Of a stretch of 64,000 nt of DNA, positions 55,101 through 64,000 are shown one piece after another. The notes under the pieces are model-generated. The model was given only the letters and a program-made list of their open reading frames with translations. It had not been told where the DNA came from and did not search any database. This stretch comes from Gyrodactylus bullatarudis. Taxonomy: Eukaryota > Platyhelminthes > Monogenea > Gyrodactylidea > Gyrodactylidae. The position numbers and the translations under genes were made by a program. Within the stretch, counting starts at the first letter, position 1. Every line of letters begins with the position of its first letter. The stretch covers positions 389,152-453,151 of the forward strand of contig SSNU01000127.1 in the NCBI GenBank assembly GCA_012064415.1, given 5' to 3'.

Positions 55101-58100
55101 TAATTTTTTCATCAAGAAATCGAATTTGATCAAGGTTTTTTGGAATCTAGATCAGGAGGCTCACTTTCATCACACGAAGGCAAAAAAATTAAAAGGCATA
55201 GTGAAAATCTTGAAGTGTGCCTTATATGGCATGTATCACACTGATGAATATGCCCAAAATAAAGGCTTTGTTTCTGAAATAATTGGCATCATCTTTTTTC
55301 TTTATTCAATAAATTTTTAATAAGAGTAGAACTTCCGAGTAGTAATAGCCTGTATTTGAAATTCCACGCAAAAAAGTTGTGTGCATTTAATCAAAGCAAA
55401 ATATTTTGCAAATGTGAAAAATCGTTTTTTTTATTTTGGAGCGTTACTAGAAGGTCAATTTTGAAGAGTAAAAATGAGTGATAAAAATTACTCCAAAGAA
55501 TGAGCTAGAAGCTTAGTGTCAATGATTCTATGAGTGTTAAACTGCATTTACCAATTAAAATCTTTATTCCTTTATGATCAATTATTTGAGTATTATTAAA
55601 AATTAATGAATCCAAACTTATTAGGCTAAGCTATTTTTGGCATAAAGATGAGAATTTACTATTTCTTACAAAAACTCATTTTTTCATCAAGGTCAAACTT
55701 TTACCGATTTAAGAGAATAAATAAGAGTCATTCTTAGATTTTGAGTTGGCGTGATCTTTCCATTTTTTTTAACTTTCAGTTCAAAATTTCTAGTGATTCC
55801 AAGGGTTAAGAAGGATCAAACGTTATTATTCAAGATCATTGTTAGACAAAGAAACCAACTACCACTATTCAATTTTTTAATGAGCTTTCAATTTGATCTG
55901 ATCTTGGGTCATCTCAATTAAATAATTTTCATGTAGGGAAAATACAGTCTGAAAATAGGAAGTAGACATTCACACAAAAATGGACAACTTCCTAATGTCC
56001 CTATGATCATTTTTGGATTCTTTGTCTAATGATGTTCTTGAATAAAAAGTTATTATTAATGTAACAGTAATGTTACTATTATCAGACATTTCATATTATT
56101 ATTCACAATAACAACAAAAACTCAATAATCCATCTTGTTTATTAACCAATCAGAGAATAGAACCTTCCTTAACCAATAGAAATGAAGGTGGTTAATTTGT
56201 TTAATCACGTGGGTTCACAGTTCATATTTTTCTGTGTACACCTTGTGTCTTTATTGTATTAAACACATTATTACTACAAACCAAACAGTCCTTCAAATAT
56301 CAATGTCTCTTCCAACTACGACCTTTTCTTTCATTACAAATACCACATTAATAACGTTTGATCCGTCTCAGTTAAACAAAGGAAAAATCGTGCCAATTAT
56401 TTTTTGAAAACTTTTTTTTTATTTTTTCTCTTAAATCGGTGAAAGTGTGTCTTTTTAATTGGTCCATGGATTTTAAATAACCCAAACTCTTTTCTTGTCA
56501 AGTAAACTATATTTATATAAATTATCAAGAGTACACACCACTTGATACTCAATGATATATATTATTGACTCTCAGCTGATTTTAAATCAATAACTTAATT
56601 TAGTTTATAGGTAATTTTTCTAAAAATTATGAAAGCAATTACATGAATTGCCATATTGTGAAGATTCTGAATAAATGAGACTGATAAATCTATAGCTATG
56701 AATGGAAAGTGGATCTTGTAATTGAGTGTGAAATTTACAATAGATGGAGTACTGAAAGATTCTCAAGATGAAATCTACTTGTATCAAGTTTCGATATTCG
56801 AAAAACGACACTACTTACAGTAAATAAACATTTACTTGGCCTTTTAGAGAATGGAAAATCTTCGAATGAGACGAAAAACATCATAAAATTTTCTATTTAA
56901 GTCTGAAAAGCCATTATTTTTTACTATTCTGATTTATATTATTTTGGATTTATAAGGAAGATTAGAAAACAAGCGAATAATGAGTGATAAACGTTTTATT
57001 TTGCCGAGTCTCTTTGGACTTAACCTCGGACTTGCATACTCTTACAATGCAACATTTTCTGCTCTTCCATTGGTTGAAGAAATCCCTCAATCCATTAAAA
57101 AAATTAATAATAATAAATTTTTGGAACTTCATAAATCTAACTTTTTATGTAATTTGTATATTTTGTCTCGCTCAAATTCTCGATTTCTTTTACTCGAATA
57201 TTGATGCGTAGGTTTTTAAAACTATCTTTTTATGGATGTATATAATTCCAATGATCGGTTTTTAAAGGTGAAAAAGGATTTTATGATAAGTAATTATAGT
57301 TATAATTGAAATTTTATTTGAAAACCACTTCTCAAAATGTCCGATTTTACATCTGAGATGAGGTGTGACGAAGATGAGAGTAAGAACCATCGAAAGAAAA
57401 GAAAATTTTTGGTATTTTATACGAATATCTCCGAAACTGAATACAATTCGCAAATTCTGAGACCAAATGAGGAATCTGCATCAAAATTTGAATCAGGCTC
57501 ATCTTAGTTTATTTAGTTTAGTTGAAGATGTTTAAAAATAATAACGATAATATCACCCCATGACCGAAGGGAGTCAATCAGATAATTTTCTTTTTATTTT
57601 AGTTTATATTTAGCATGTAAGCTGAGTATGCCTGAATAAAGACTTTAATTCTCAAACTTTCGGCGTCTTTGTTATTTTCTTAAAAATGCATCACATTCTG
57701 AAAAATTATGATGCTAGGAAGAAAGAAATTTTGTAAAAGAACTCACCTCTATTTCAAGAGTTTTTGTCTCATCATTTTCATCACCATTGAGATGAAAGTG
57801 AGGTTTCTTATCATACACTTCATTTTCTCGATCATCAAAGGAAGAAAAGTTCTGATTGCTTCTGCCAAAAGTTTTTGAAGCCTGTCTAAGAACTAACTCG
57901 AGTTGGTGTTGTTTCTCAGCGAGAATCTCACGAAGAAATTTAATTTCTCTAGAACTTTCTTTGGCCTGCTCTTCTTGACTGATTTGTTTGGCAGATGCGA
58001 GTGTTTCTTCAATCTGAAAAAAATTTAATAATACGACAATAAATATCTATTGGGGCTATACAAAATTTTATTTTACCCCAACAATGCTCCATACTTTCAA

Positions 58101-61100
58101 TCAAATATTCATGTTTTAACCAAGAAAAACACATTTATTTAATCATTTGAAAGTCATTCAAAATCGCTAAATCTCTCTCAAAATGTACTTTTTCGACTAT
58201 CTTTAAAATGAGATTAAGGCTGGGAAAGAAAAAAACATCGTGTACCCAAAAATTTAGAGCGATAGGATTTTTCAATGCGTTTTAAAAGAGAAAGACTGAA
58301 AAACTTAATTTTATAAAGGATATCTGAGACGATTTTGTGGTTTAGCTATCAATCAATATCTCAATCTCAGAGGTTTGGTTGTCAAGTTACATTTTAATTT
58401 TGTGATAACGGCATTTGATGGATTTTTAGTTTTTTTCATTTAGGATTTCATATGAAACTTTTCGTCGTAAGAATGAATTCTAATTCCGAATTTTATAATG
58501 GACAAATTATCTCCAATTAATTTAGCACGCCATTGATGTTTTATTCATTCATTTCACTCTAAATCAGATTTTGTAAGCTAATTGATTGGTTCGAGCTGGA
58601 AAATCAATTCAAAACTCCAAAAGGTTTCACAGGAGACTGTTTTTGAGTACAATCTTGATCCTAATTATAAAACTTGATTGATAATTATAATTAACAATCA
58701 AGAATCACTTGAGATTTTTTTAAATTCTGGTTAACATGAAGTTGGAATAACATGTCAAACTGTGAACAGCTTTTGATAATCTTCTAATTATAATTAGAAG
58801 AAATTATGAAATTAGCTAAAGTTTCAAAAGAGAAAATCTGGCGCTAACTTGAAATTCGTAAAATTTGCTCAAAAAATATTTTAGCAATATAAATTTGTTT
58901 TAATAAGGTGTTCCTCAAAATTATGATTTAAAAAAATAAAATCTTTCTCTAGTTCTTGAGAAAAATTTTTAGATTATTGTAAAACTCCTAGATTCTTTCG
59001 TCATATTAACCGGAATACATTTGTATTCAATATCATTCCAGGACAAAGTATTTATTATTAAAAATACAATATATCCATCTCCAAAATAGTGGATTTAGGC
59101 AAGAAGAAGGATCAAAGATGCCAGATCCATCAATCACCTGATGCTCGTTCCAAAGAGCTGATTTTTTTGAAAAATTAATTTTCTTTTGAAACGTTTTTTC
59201 TTCAGACCTATTTCTCAAGGTTAAGAAAAAAAATTAGAATAACCGTAGAATTCAAATATACAGCTTCCTAAACATTTTCTGTTAAATTTTCATCAAAAAA
59301 TGACACGAAAATTGATGAAAAAAATTCTTTAAGAGACTTTAAAGGTTAATAGTCTAATAAAACAAAATTTTGTTACAGTTTTTATAATTGATAAACTTAC
59401 TTTTGTTAATTGTAAAGCAGAGGGCTTCTTCAACAGGGGATATTTACATGACATTATCCTCTTCTCCGATTGTGATTCATTCAAAAGACTTTGCAATTCT
59501 TTCATGGAACGTTCGAGAAGAGCCATCTTTTCAAGTTCTTTTGAAATCTTTTTCATTTGAGATTGATGGAGGGAGACTTTGCGAAATCCAATGTAACTCC
59601 CACTTATAACGATAAGTATGCACGTGATTAGTAGACTGTCCTTGTAGAAATTGAGCTTATCTTTTATTTTGGAGAGGGGAAAAAAGAGATATTTTTATTG
59701 ACATTTTACAGAAGAACTAGAGTTTTCATTGAAAATTGATTGTGTTACTTTTTTGACAATTTTTTTCTTTGGTTGTTGGTTTCTTTTATATGGGATGGAA
59801 TTTTTATGATTGGAAAAGAAGTTTCAAGGCAGAAAATGATTTCATGATATTTTATTTTATTCTTATAAGATAAAATTTTCTAATGCAAGTTTACAACGAT
59901 CAAAACCCCTAAAGAGTTGGATTGATTTTACAACACATCAATTATAATTCGCTGTCATCATGGATTTAAAACACAAATCTCTAGGGATATCTTGAAAGGA
60001 ATAAATTCTTGAATAAAAGCTATCATGATTTAGGGAAGTATCAAACATGATTAAGAATGTAGGTAAAAACTATTTTGAAAAAAAGCAAAAATAGATGATG
60101 ATGATGATGATATGAATAGAGATTGAAGAACGAATTTAAGGCTTATTCCAAATTACCTAATGCAATATTTTACAGCCATCCGATCAAAGTGAAAAATTCA
60201 TTAAAATTAAAATGTAAATAAACCGAATTTTCTACCGTTTTTTGGTTAGTTTTGAGATATTTTCGTCTATTTTTCAAAGCAGATTCATAAATTTCAGCTA
60301 TTTTAGAGATACTATCAAGCATAGCTTCTAAATCAAAAGAGTTTGAGGCATAGAGCTGTAGGGAATTTTTTGCAAATTATATCTGTCTTTTTAGAATTGT
60401 AATGCGAGCTGTAACAAAAATTTTAGAGCAAAAATAAGAACTAAAATTTGATAAGCACAAATTCGAATATTTCTCGAAATCTACAGGCTAAAAAATCCTC
60501 AAATTTTCAGAATTATTTTATTCCAATTTGATAAACATATTGTCAAAATTCCAATAGGTATAAAATCTTTTGCTAGACTGTGTTATTTTTTTCCATTATA
60601 AACTTTAGTTTAAAAAGTGAAAGAATTAACTTGAAATTTAATTAATGAAAAATATCTACCAAGATCATCGCTATCTGTATTGTAAAATTCATTATGAAAG
60701 TAGGAGTAAAAAATAAATGAATGAAACTGATTGGTTTCTTTCTTTATCTGACTTTTTTATTCATTGAACCAAGTAGGGTTAATTAAATTAAAATTCAGGG
60801 AAAACACCTTTAAATGGAGCGGTTAAATGCAACAATAGAAGCACCTTTTTTTATTGAACAGATTCCAACAAGAGTTAAATTTAACTTGGCGATTTACAAG
60901 CGCTGCCTATTCACTATTTTTTCTATCTCACCCGTTTTATTAGAGAGTTAAAATTTTTTTTTTCCGCTTAAAATATCTCAAAATTTAACTATTTCTTTCA
61001 CCTACAATCTATTAAAAGATACTACTGACTAATAGTGAGCCTAGTATCAAAGTTAGAGAAAAAAACCTTCCACATTATGGCATTGCCCATTTAGCTCCAT

Positions 61101-62881
61101 GATCTCCCAAGAGCATCGATATTAAAAAAACTAACACTTCATTTCAAAGAGACTTGCACAAGTTCCTATAATTACTCATTTCTCTCGTGAGAAAGAAAAT
61201 TATAAAGAACCCTTTGGAACAGAAATGAACTTGATTAGATTAAGATAAGCTGATGTTTGCATACCAAAGAGCTTAACTTTTCTTTTGATAAGAATAAACT
61301 ATTGAAAAAATTTCACATTTATCATTCAGATTAATTAGAGTTGCTTGAAATTCATTAAAATTTAAACAATACTCTTAAGATGAATGGAAAAATCTGATTT
61401 TTAAAACATGAAATCTTGAATGAATTCAGGCATAAATTCTTCTAAATTAAGTTTTTAATTACTATTTCGTATACAAGAAATAGTTAGATAGCTAAACAAA
61501 GCTAATTTGATCATTTTACGATTATTGTCTAAAATTTTTCTACCACTAAGTTAATTAATGCAAAAAAATTAAATTATATTTTGAATCAAACAGTAAATAT
61601 ATGTCTCAAAATATAACCCGAATAGTTATCAAGATTGGTTTGTATGTTAAAACATATCATATTACCGCTTGTGTTTAAACGGATGGTTTTAAATATTGTT
61701 TTTTTTTGATAGAAAACTCAATTTATTTAGTAGAATCTCGAGGTAAAAATAAAAGTTAAATATATTCAATAAAGATTGTTTTAAAATGTTAATAAGATAA
61801 ATTTTTTGAATTACATCACTTGTCTTATGTATGAGGACAGAAGTAGGCTGACCAGGCATGCAGCGCAGCAAACTGAGAGTAATAAGATTTTGAGCAAGGC
61901 TCCACCTAGACAAATCAAAGACGTGTAGTGATCTCCTAGAGAGATTCGATCTGATAGATGTTTGGAGTATACAAAGAGATTTTCAATAAGAAACTTGAAA
62001 ATTAAAAATTCAACAAAAGCATATATCAAGTTTGAAATAAGCAAGGTGAATCCATAAATCTAAATAATCTAAGAACGAAAGTGGATATGTTTCTTTCATA
62101 TTATTCTCATCTGGTTTCTCTGTCTTTCAAGAGATAGAAATAAAGTTGAGTACTCGGAGAATAAAAAAATTCACAAGTGAATATTCTTAAATGTATTGAG
62201 AAAATATAGAACACTCACTTATTTGTTTTCCAAATAGTATAATATCAGTTGCTTTGAGAATTATCTTTTGTCGATGAACAAGATTTTTAACTCCGAGAGT
62301 TTCACTGAGAAATTCACTCTCTGGCATAATCAATAGAGGTAGAGATTTCCCATCGACATTGTGTTCAATAAATACGTCCACATATTGAGGTAAATCTACC
62401 TGTTCTGATAACCACTTTTTTACATCATCAACAGTCCAATTGAAAACTAAAATTTTAAATTGTAGAATTCAGAATTACTTTCACTATTTTTCCATACAAA
62501 CCATAATTCTTCTGGATTGATATGAACATCAAGTTCGTAAAGTTTCTCGACTCTCTCACTAGGCACTGTGTTTTTAAGTTCTTCTATAGCAAACTAAAAA
62601 ATATGACGTCATACAAAAATTTCAGTGGAATAGCGCGAGAACATGAAAGTACTTATTGACTTACACCTTTAGTTTCTTTGGGTGATATTCCACCATCTTT
62701 GTCAGAGTCTAGAATTTTATGAAGAGAGTAAATGGCTCGTTTTGTTTCTGATTCTCGATGGCATAAATAATCAAGGCGATTTCCACACTCAATCGTGTAT
62801 GCTAATTTGTTAAAAATAATACATACCTTCTTCAGATTTAACTGAAATGATTAAAAGAATATAAAAGACCAGGGGAGCCAT
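52118..62881 (-). CDS. STIM: STIM, ER calcium sensor activating Orai channels (10 exons)
   Basis: STIM senses ER-lumen calcium by its EF-hand and, on depletion, opens plasma-membrane Orai. Exons (minus): 62881-62827, 62801-62665, 62593-62479, 62446-62219, 59660-59401, 58013-57747, 54966-54718, 54666-54566, 52352-52213 and 52182-52118 (538 residues); phases agree throughout. Signal peptide 1-18; conserved Cys 24 and 32; EF loop DSDKDGGISPKE (50-61); hidden-EF region ending ELWFVWKNSEIFNWTVDDV; SAM about 106-175 (LPQYVDVFIEHNVDGKSLPL, HRQKIILKATDIILFG); TM 187-204 (SLLITCILIVISGSYIGF); CC1 206-310. SOAR/CAD spans about 393-515 (LRLWLQISYEVEMNYYNTKR, KKQKSLFGTLRLAHFSAMED, CQRWNEIQRLLGI). An acidic Asn/Ser-rich stretch of about 75 residues separates CC1 from SOAR. 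The protein ends 20-odd residues after SOAR with no polybasic tail; exon 10, after a 30-nt intron, is the least certain. Introns are 25, 71, 32, 2558, 1387, 2780, 51, 2213 and 30 nt. The big introns carry a PLE, a solo LTR and foldback repeats. Confidence 0.94.
52482..53444 (+). mobile_element. Penelope-like element copy 2 with GIY-YIG endonuclease domain, in a STIM intron
   Basis: A 5'-truncated element, antisense to STIM and flanked by an 11-bp direct repeat TATGATTTTTA (52471-52481 and 53445-53455) as target-site duplication. It encodes the C-terminal part of the PLE protein: MENGYPNKFVDKFIN, FKGDGFSN(AIRRKL), IQLKIVFKTKRL, then the GIY-YIG nuclease start YKFQCDCGATYIGRTIRKL with STRGNDHL. 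After a shift comes RHLRQEGHEASISNFSILYK and FFINLYKPNL. Two frameshifts (near 52695 and 52960) make it non-functional. The reverse transcriptase is absent. PLEs use RT plus GIY-YIG endonuclease for target-primed insertion. The tail after the stop at 53210 matches PLE copy 1. Confidence 0.9.
53374..53408 (+). other. Hammerhead-like motif in PLE copy 2 tail
   Basis: GCCA-CTGATGA (53378-53384)-TGCTTTAT-GAAA (53393-53396)-TGTACA-TA-TGGC. Stem I here is GCCA/TGGC, whereas copy 1 has ACCA/TGGT: both sides of one base pair changed together. Stem II does not pair. Confidence 0.5.
53445..54121. repeat. Foldback element IR5 in STIM intron 8, split by PLE copy 2
   Basis: The arms 53445-53632 and 53936-54121 are inverted copies (GATTTTTACAGAAATTCCGA, TGTTGCCCACTTTTACCAG, TTTGGCGCCAAA). 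The outermost part of the left arm (TTGATATGAAGTTGGGAATC) is displaced to 52451-52470, on the other side of the PLE. The PLE therefore landed inside this older element. The core between the arms holds TTTTTCAGGATCAAGATTAG. Confidence 0.88.
55060..55310. repeat. Foldback-family/hammerhead-like repeat in STIM intron 6
   Basis: ATATGAAGATGGGAATTTTT and TTCATCAAGAAATCGAAT are family modules. The right end reads CACA-CTGATGA-ATATGCCC-AAAA ... AATAATTGGCATCATC, matching the element at 19502-19680. The 97-codon frame here is an artefact of the repeat. Confidence 0.55.
55640..56450. repeat. Foldback-family element in STIM intron 6, interrupted by a solo LTR
   Basis: Modules AAAGATGAGAATTTACTATT, CATCAAGGTCAAACTTTTAC, AACGTTATTATTCAAGATCA and the inverted TTGTCTAATGATGTTCTTGA are visible. 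The inverted half is cut at 56059 and resumes at 56352 (AACGTTTGATCCGTCTCAG), bracketing the LTR. Confidence 0.7.
56060..56347 (+). mobile_element. Putative solo LTR (288 bp, TTAA duplication)
   Basis: The insertion starts TGTAACAGTAATGTTAC and ends TACCACA (TG...CA) and is flanked on both sides by TTAA (56056-56059, 56348-56351). It interrupts a recognisable repeat, so both ends are well defined. It is less AT-rich than its surroundings, with CCAAT motifs and a possible poly(A) region (TTGTATTAAACACA). No internal retroviral sequence is attached. TTAA duplications also occur with piggyBac-type DNA transposons; the TG/CA ends favour an LTR. Confidence 0.6.
56980..57204 (+). CDS. Possible small ORF in STIM intron 6, antisense to STIM
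   Basis: The first 40 codons have a protein-like composition: MSDKRFILPSLFGLNLGLAY with SYNATFSALPLVEEIPQ, including an NAT sequon and a hydrophobic run. The rest is Asn/Leu-rich like random AT sequence. No domain is recognised. It may be a single exon of an unrecognised nested gene. Confidence 0.2.
   Translation: MSDKRFILPSLFGLNLGLAYSYNATFSALPLVEEIPQSIKKINNNKFLELHKSNFLCNLYILSRSNSRFLLLEY
58050..58225 (+). repeat. Dispersed repeat R2, partial copy 3, in STIM intron 5
   Basis: Matches the beginning and end of the copy at 22190-22545 (CCAACAATGCTCCATACTTT; AAAATGAGATTAAGGCTGGG), lacking the middle. Confidence 0.65.
59661..62218. other. STIM intron 4 (2558 bp)
   Basis: Contains GAT microsatellites (about 60090-60110) and a hydrophobic open frame at 61811-62060 on the minus strand. 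I could not join that frame in phase to STIM or to a coherent gene. No other feature. Confidence 0.5.
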
Positions 62882-63025
62882 TTTTCATTTTTTTCTTGGA
62901 TAAAATGAGTTAAATAAGCGCCTAAAACAAACAACTAATTTTGAGATTTAACACTTTTAATTAATGAACGAGCCAAGACTATTAATTTGAGCGAATTCAA
63001 GTTTTAATTTATATTCTATCATAAA
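62882..63025. promoter_or_regulatory. Divergent promoter region, STIM (-) / GPD2 (+)
   Basis: Only 144 bp separate the two start codons. Both promoters must be within this AT-rich segment; no specific box can be supported. Confidence 0.5.
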
Positions 63026-64000
63026 ATGCTCAACCTTAAAAGATTCAAGACTGTTGCTAAACTAGGAGCTGGAGTCTCTGTATTTTTTCATTTTTACCCT
63101 AAAATCATAGAGTCAAGTGGATATTCAGTATGTTTTCAAATTAAAAAATGTTTACTAAACATTGTTTAGACAATCGATAAAAATATTGTGGTTGATGACA
63201 ATACTAAAGAAAAGTTTCAATCTAGTCTTCCCAAACGGGAAGATCTATTAGAGGCTCTGAAAAATACTGAAGAGTTTGACGTTCTCGTTATTGGTGGTGG
63301 TGCTACTGGTTGTGGAGTAGCTTTAGACTCTTGTACTCGGGGACTAAAAACCTGTCTTGTTGAAAAGTTTGACTTTGCATCTGGTACTTCGAGTCGTTCT
63401 ACAAAGCTTATCCATGGAGGGGTTAGATATCTTCAAAAGGCAATCTTTGAATTGAACTATGAACAGTTTAAAATGGTCAATGAAGCACTTGGTGAAAGGG
63501 CTAGTTTGATAAACAATGCTCCACACTTGGCAGGTCCTTTACCGATTATGCTACCACTATATAAATTATGGCAAGTTCCGTATTACTGGTTTGGAATTAA
63601 GTCGTATGATATTTTATCTGGTTTTCAAATTCTGAAGGCGAGTTATTTTCTTAATAAAAGTCAAACTCTTGAAAAATTTCCTCTCCTAAAAAAAGAAGGC
63701 TTAAAGGGAGCCATTGTTTACTATGATGGTCAAATGGATGATTCACGATTTTGTCTATCCCTTTCAATATCGGCTATACGAAATGGAACAATTGCTCTCA
63801 ACTACACAGAGTGCGTTGATTTAATTCTCTCCGATGAAAAAGTATGTAAAATTTAATTATTCAAAGAAATTGAAAGCTGTCAAATTAAAAGATCGTCTAA
63901 CTGGAGAAGAATATGTCGTGAAAGCAAAGTGCATTGTGAACGCTACTGGTCCATATACAGATTCTATAAGAAAATTGGATAACTCCAAAACTTCCAGCAT
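63026..64000 (+). CDS. GPD2: Mitochondrial FAD-dependent glycerol-3-phosphate dehydrogenase, 5' part
   Basis: GPD2 oxidises glycerol-3-phosphate to dihydroxyacetone phosphate on the outer face of the inner mitochondrial membrane and passes electrons to ubiquinone (glycerol-phosphate shuttle). Exons 63026-63127, 63170-63841 and 63867-64000 (continuing past the edge); introns 42 and 25 nt, both phase 0. Residues 1-34 (MLNLKRFKTVAKLGAGVSVF) are a basic, hydrophobic mitochondrial leader. The FAD-binding dinucleotide fold VLVIGGGATGCGVALDS is at about 72-88, followed by the family signatures FDFASGTSSRSTKLIHGGVR, PLPIMLPLYKLWQVPYYWFG, YYDGQMDDSRF and, across the 25-nt intron, DRLTGEEYVVKAK and VNATGPYTDSIRK. 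The sequence follows animal GPD2 closely, with no frameshift. The C-terminal EF-hands and substrate domain lie outside the window. The start is supported by the leader and the upstream splice-free context. Confidence 0.97.

Noticed and set aside
55027..55320. 97-residue plus-strand ORF in STIM intron 6
   Set aside because: Translation of a dispersed foldback-type repeat that also occurs near 19.5 kb without a conserved frame.
61820..61935. Alternative STIM transmembrane exon
   Set aside because: It can be joined in phase to exon 4, but the exon at 59401-59660 gives the true family match (KDSLLITCILIVISG followed by CC1) with the correct phase and continues into SOAR.
61994..62099. Nested two-exon small membrane protein starting at 62099 with a 21-nt intron
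   Set aside because: The splice needed to join the frames is out of phase.

Overview
The window is nuclear DNA from a small-bodied metazoan. It is strongly AT-rich, its genes contain spliceosomal introns, and most of the sequence is decayed transposable elements. Conserved animal genes fix the kingdom: a Retained/ARID3 regulator, SLC38A9, sphingosine kinase, STIM, mitochondrial glycerol-3-phosphate dehydrogenase, an FHL-type LIM protein and a CFAP100-like axonemal protein. The axonemal protein implies motile cilia or flagella. The most telling feature is intron size: most introns in SLC38A9, SPHK, STIM and GPD2 are only 22-33 nt. Introns of this size are a known hallmark of dicyemid mesozoans, so a dicyemid, an orthonectid or another reduced spiralian is my best guess. 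This is an inference, not a proven identification.

Layout. 1-8 kb is repeat-rich: a LINE reverse-transcriptase fragment at the left edge, nested inverted repeats and two tRNA-derived SINE-like units. 8.2-11.4 kb is a LIM cluster: an intact intronless four-and-a-half-LIM gene, a shortened 1.5-LIM copy and debris of further copies. 11.4-32 kb is a gene-poor desert with foldback elements, MITE-like repeats, a piggyBac C-terminal fragment and a frameshifted LINE. 32.3-47.3 kb is a gene island: retn/ARID3 (+), SLC38A9 (+), SPHK (-), a temptin-domain membrane protein (+, divergent from SPHK) and CFAP100-like (-, convergent). 47.3-52 kb holds a large palindrome and a Penelope-like element (PLE). 52.1-62.9 kb is STIM (-), with large introns carrying a second PLE and a solo LTR. 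GPD2 (+) starts 144 bp away in divergent orientation and runs off the right edge.

I assembled six multi-exon gene models by hand from splice signals, reading-frame continuity and family alignment. Several exons are only tens of codons long and would be missed by ORF scanning. Introns fall into two classes: tiny (about 22-70 nt), and large (about 0.5-3.4 kb) that often contain repeats. The PLE copies carry a conserved CTGATGA-N8-GAAA motif with a compensating stem I, resembling the hammerhead ribozymes known from this retroelement class, although stem II does not pair well here.

How the genes relate: STIM (ER calcium sensor), SLC38A9 (lysosomal arginine sensor/transporter), SPHK (lipid signalling) and GPD2 (glycerol-phosphate shuttle) are unrelated housekeeping or signalling genes. 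I see no operon-like functional grouping beyond two compact divergent promoters.
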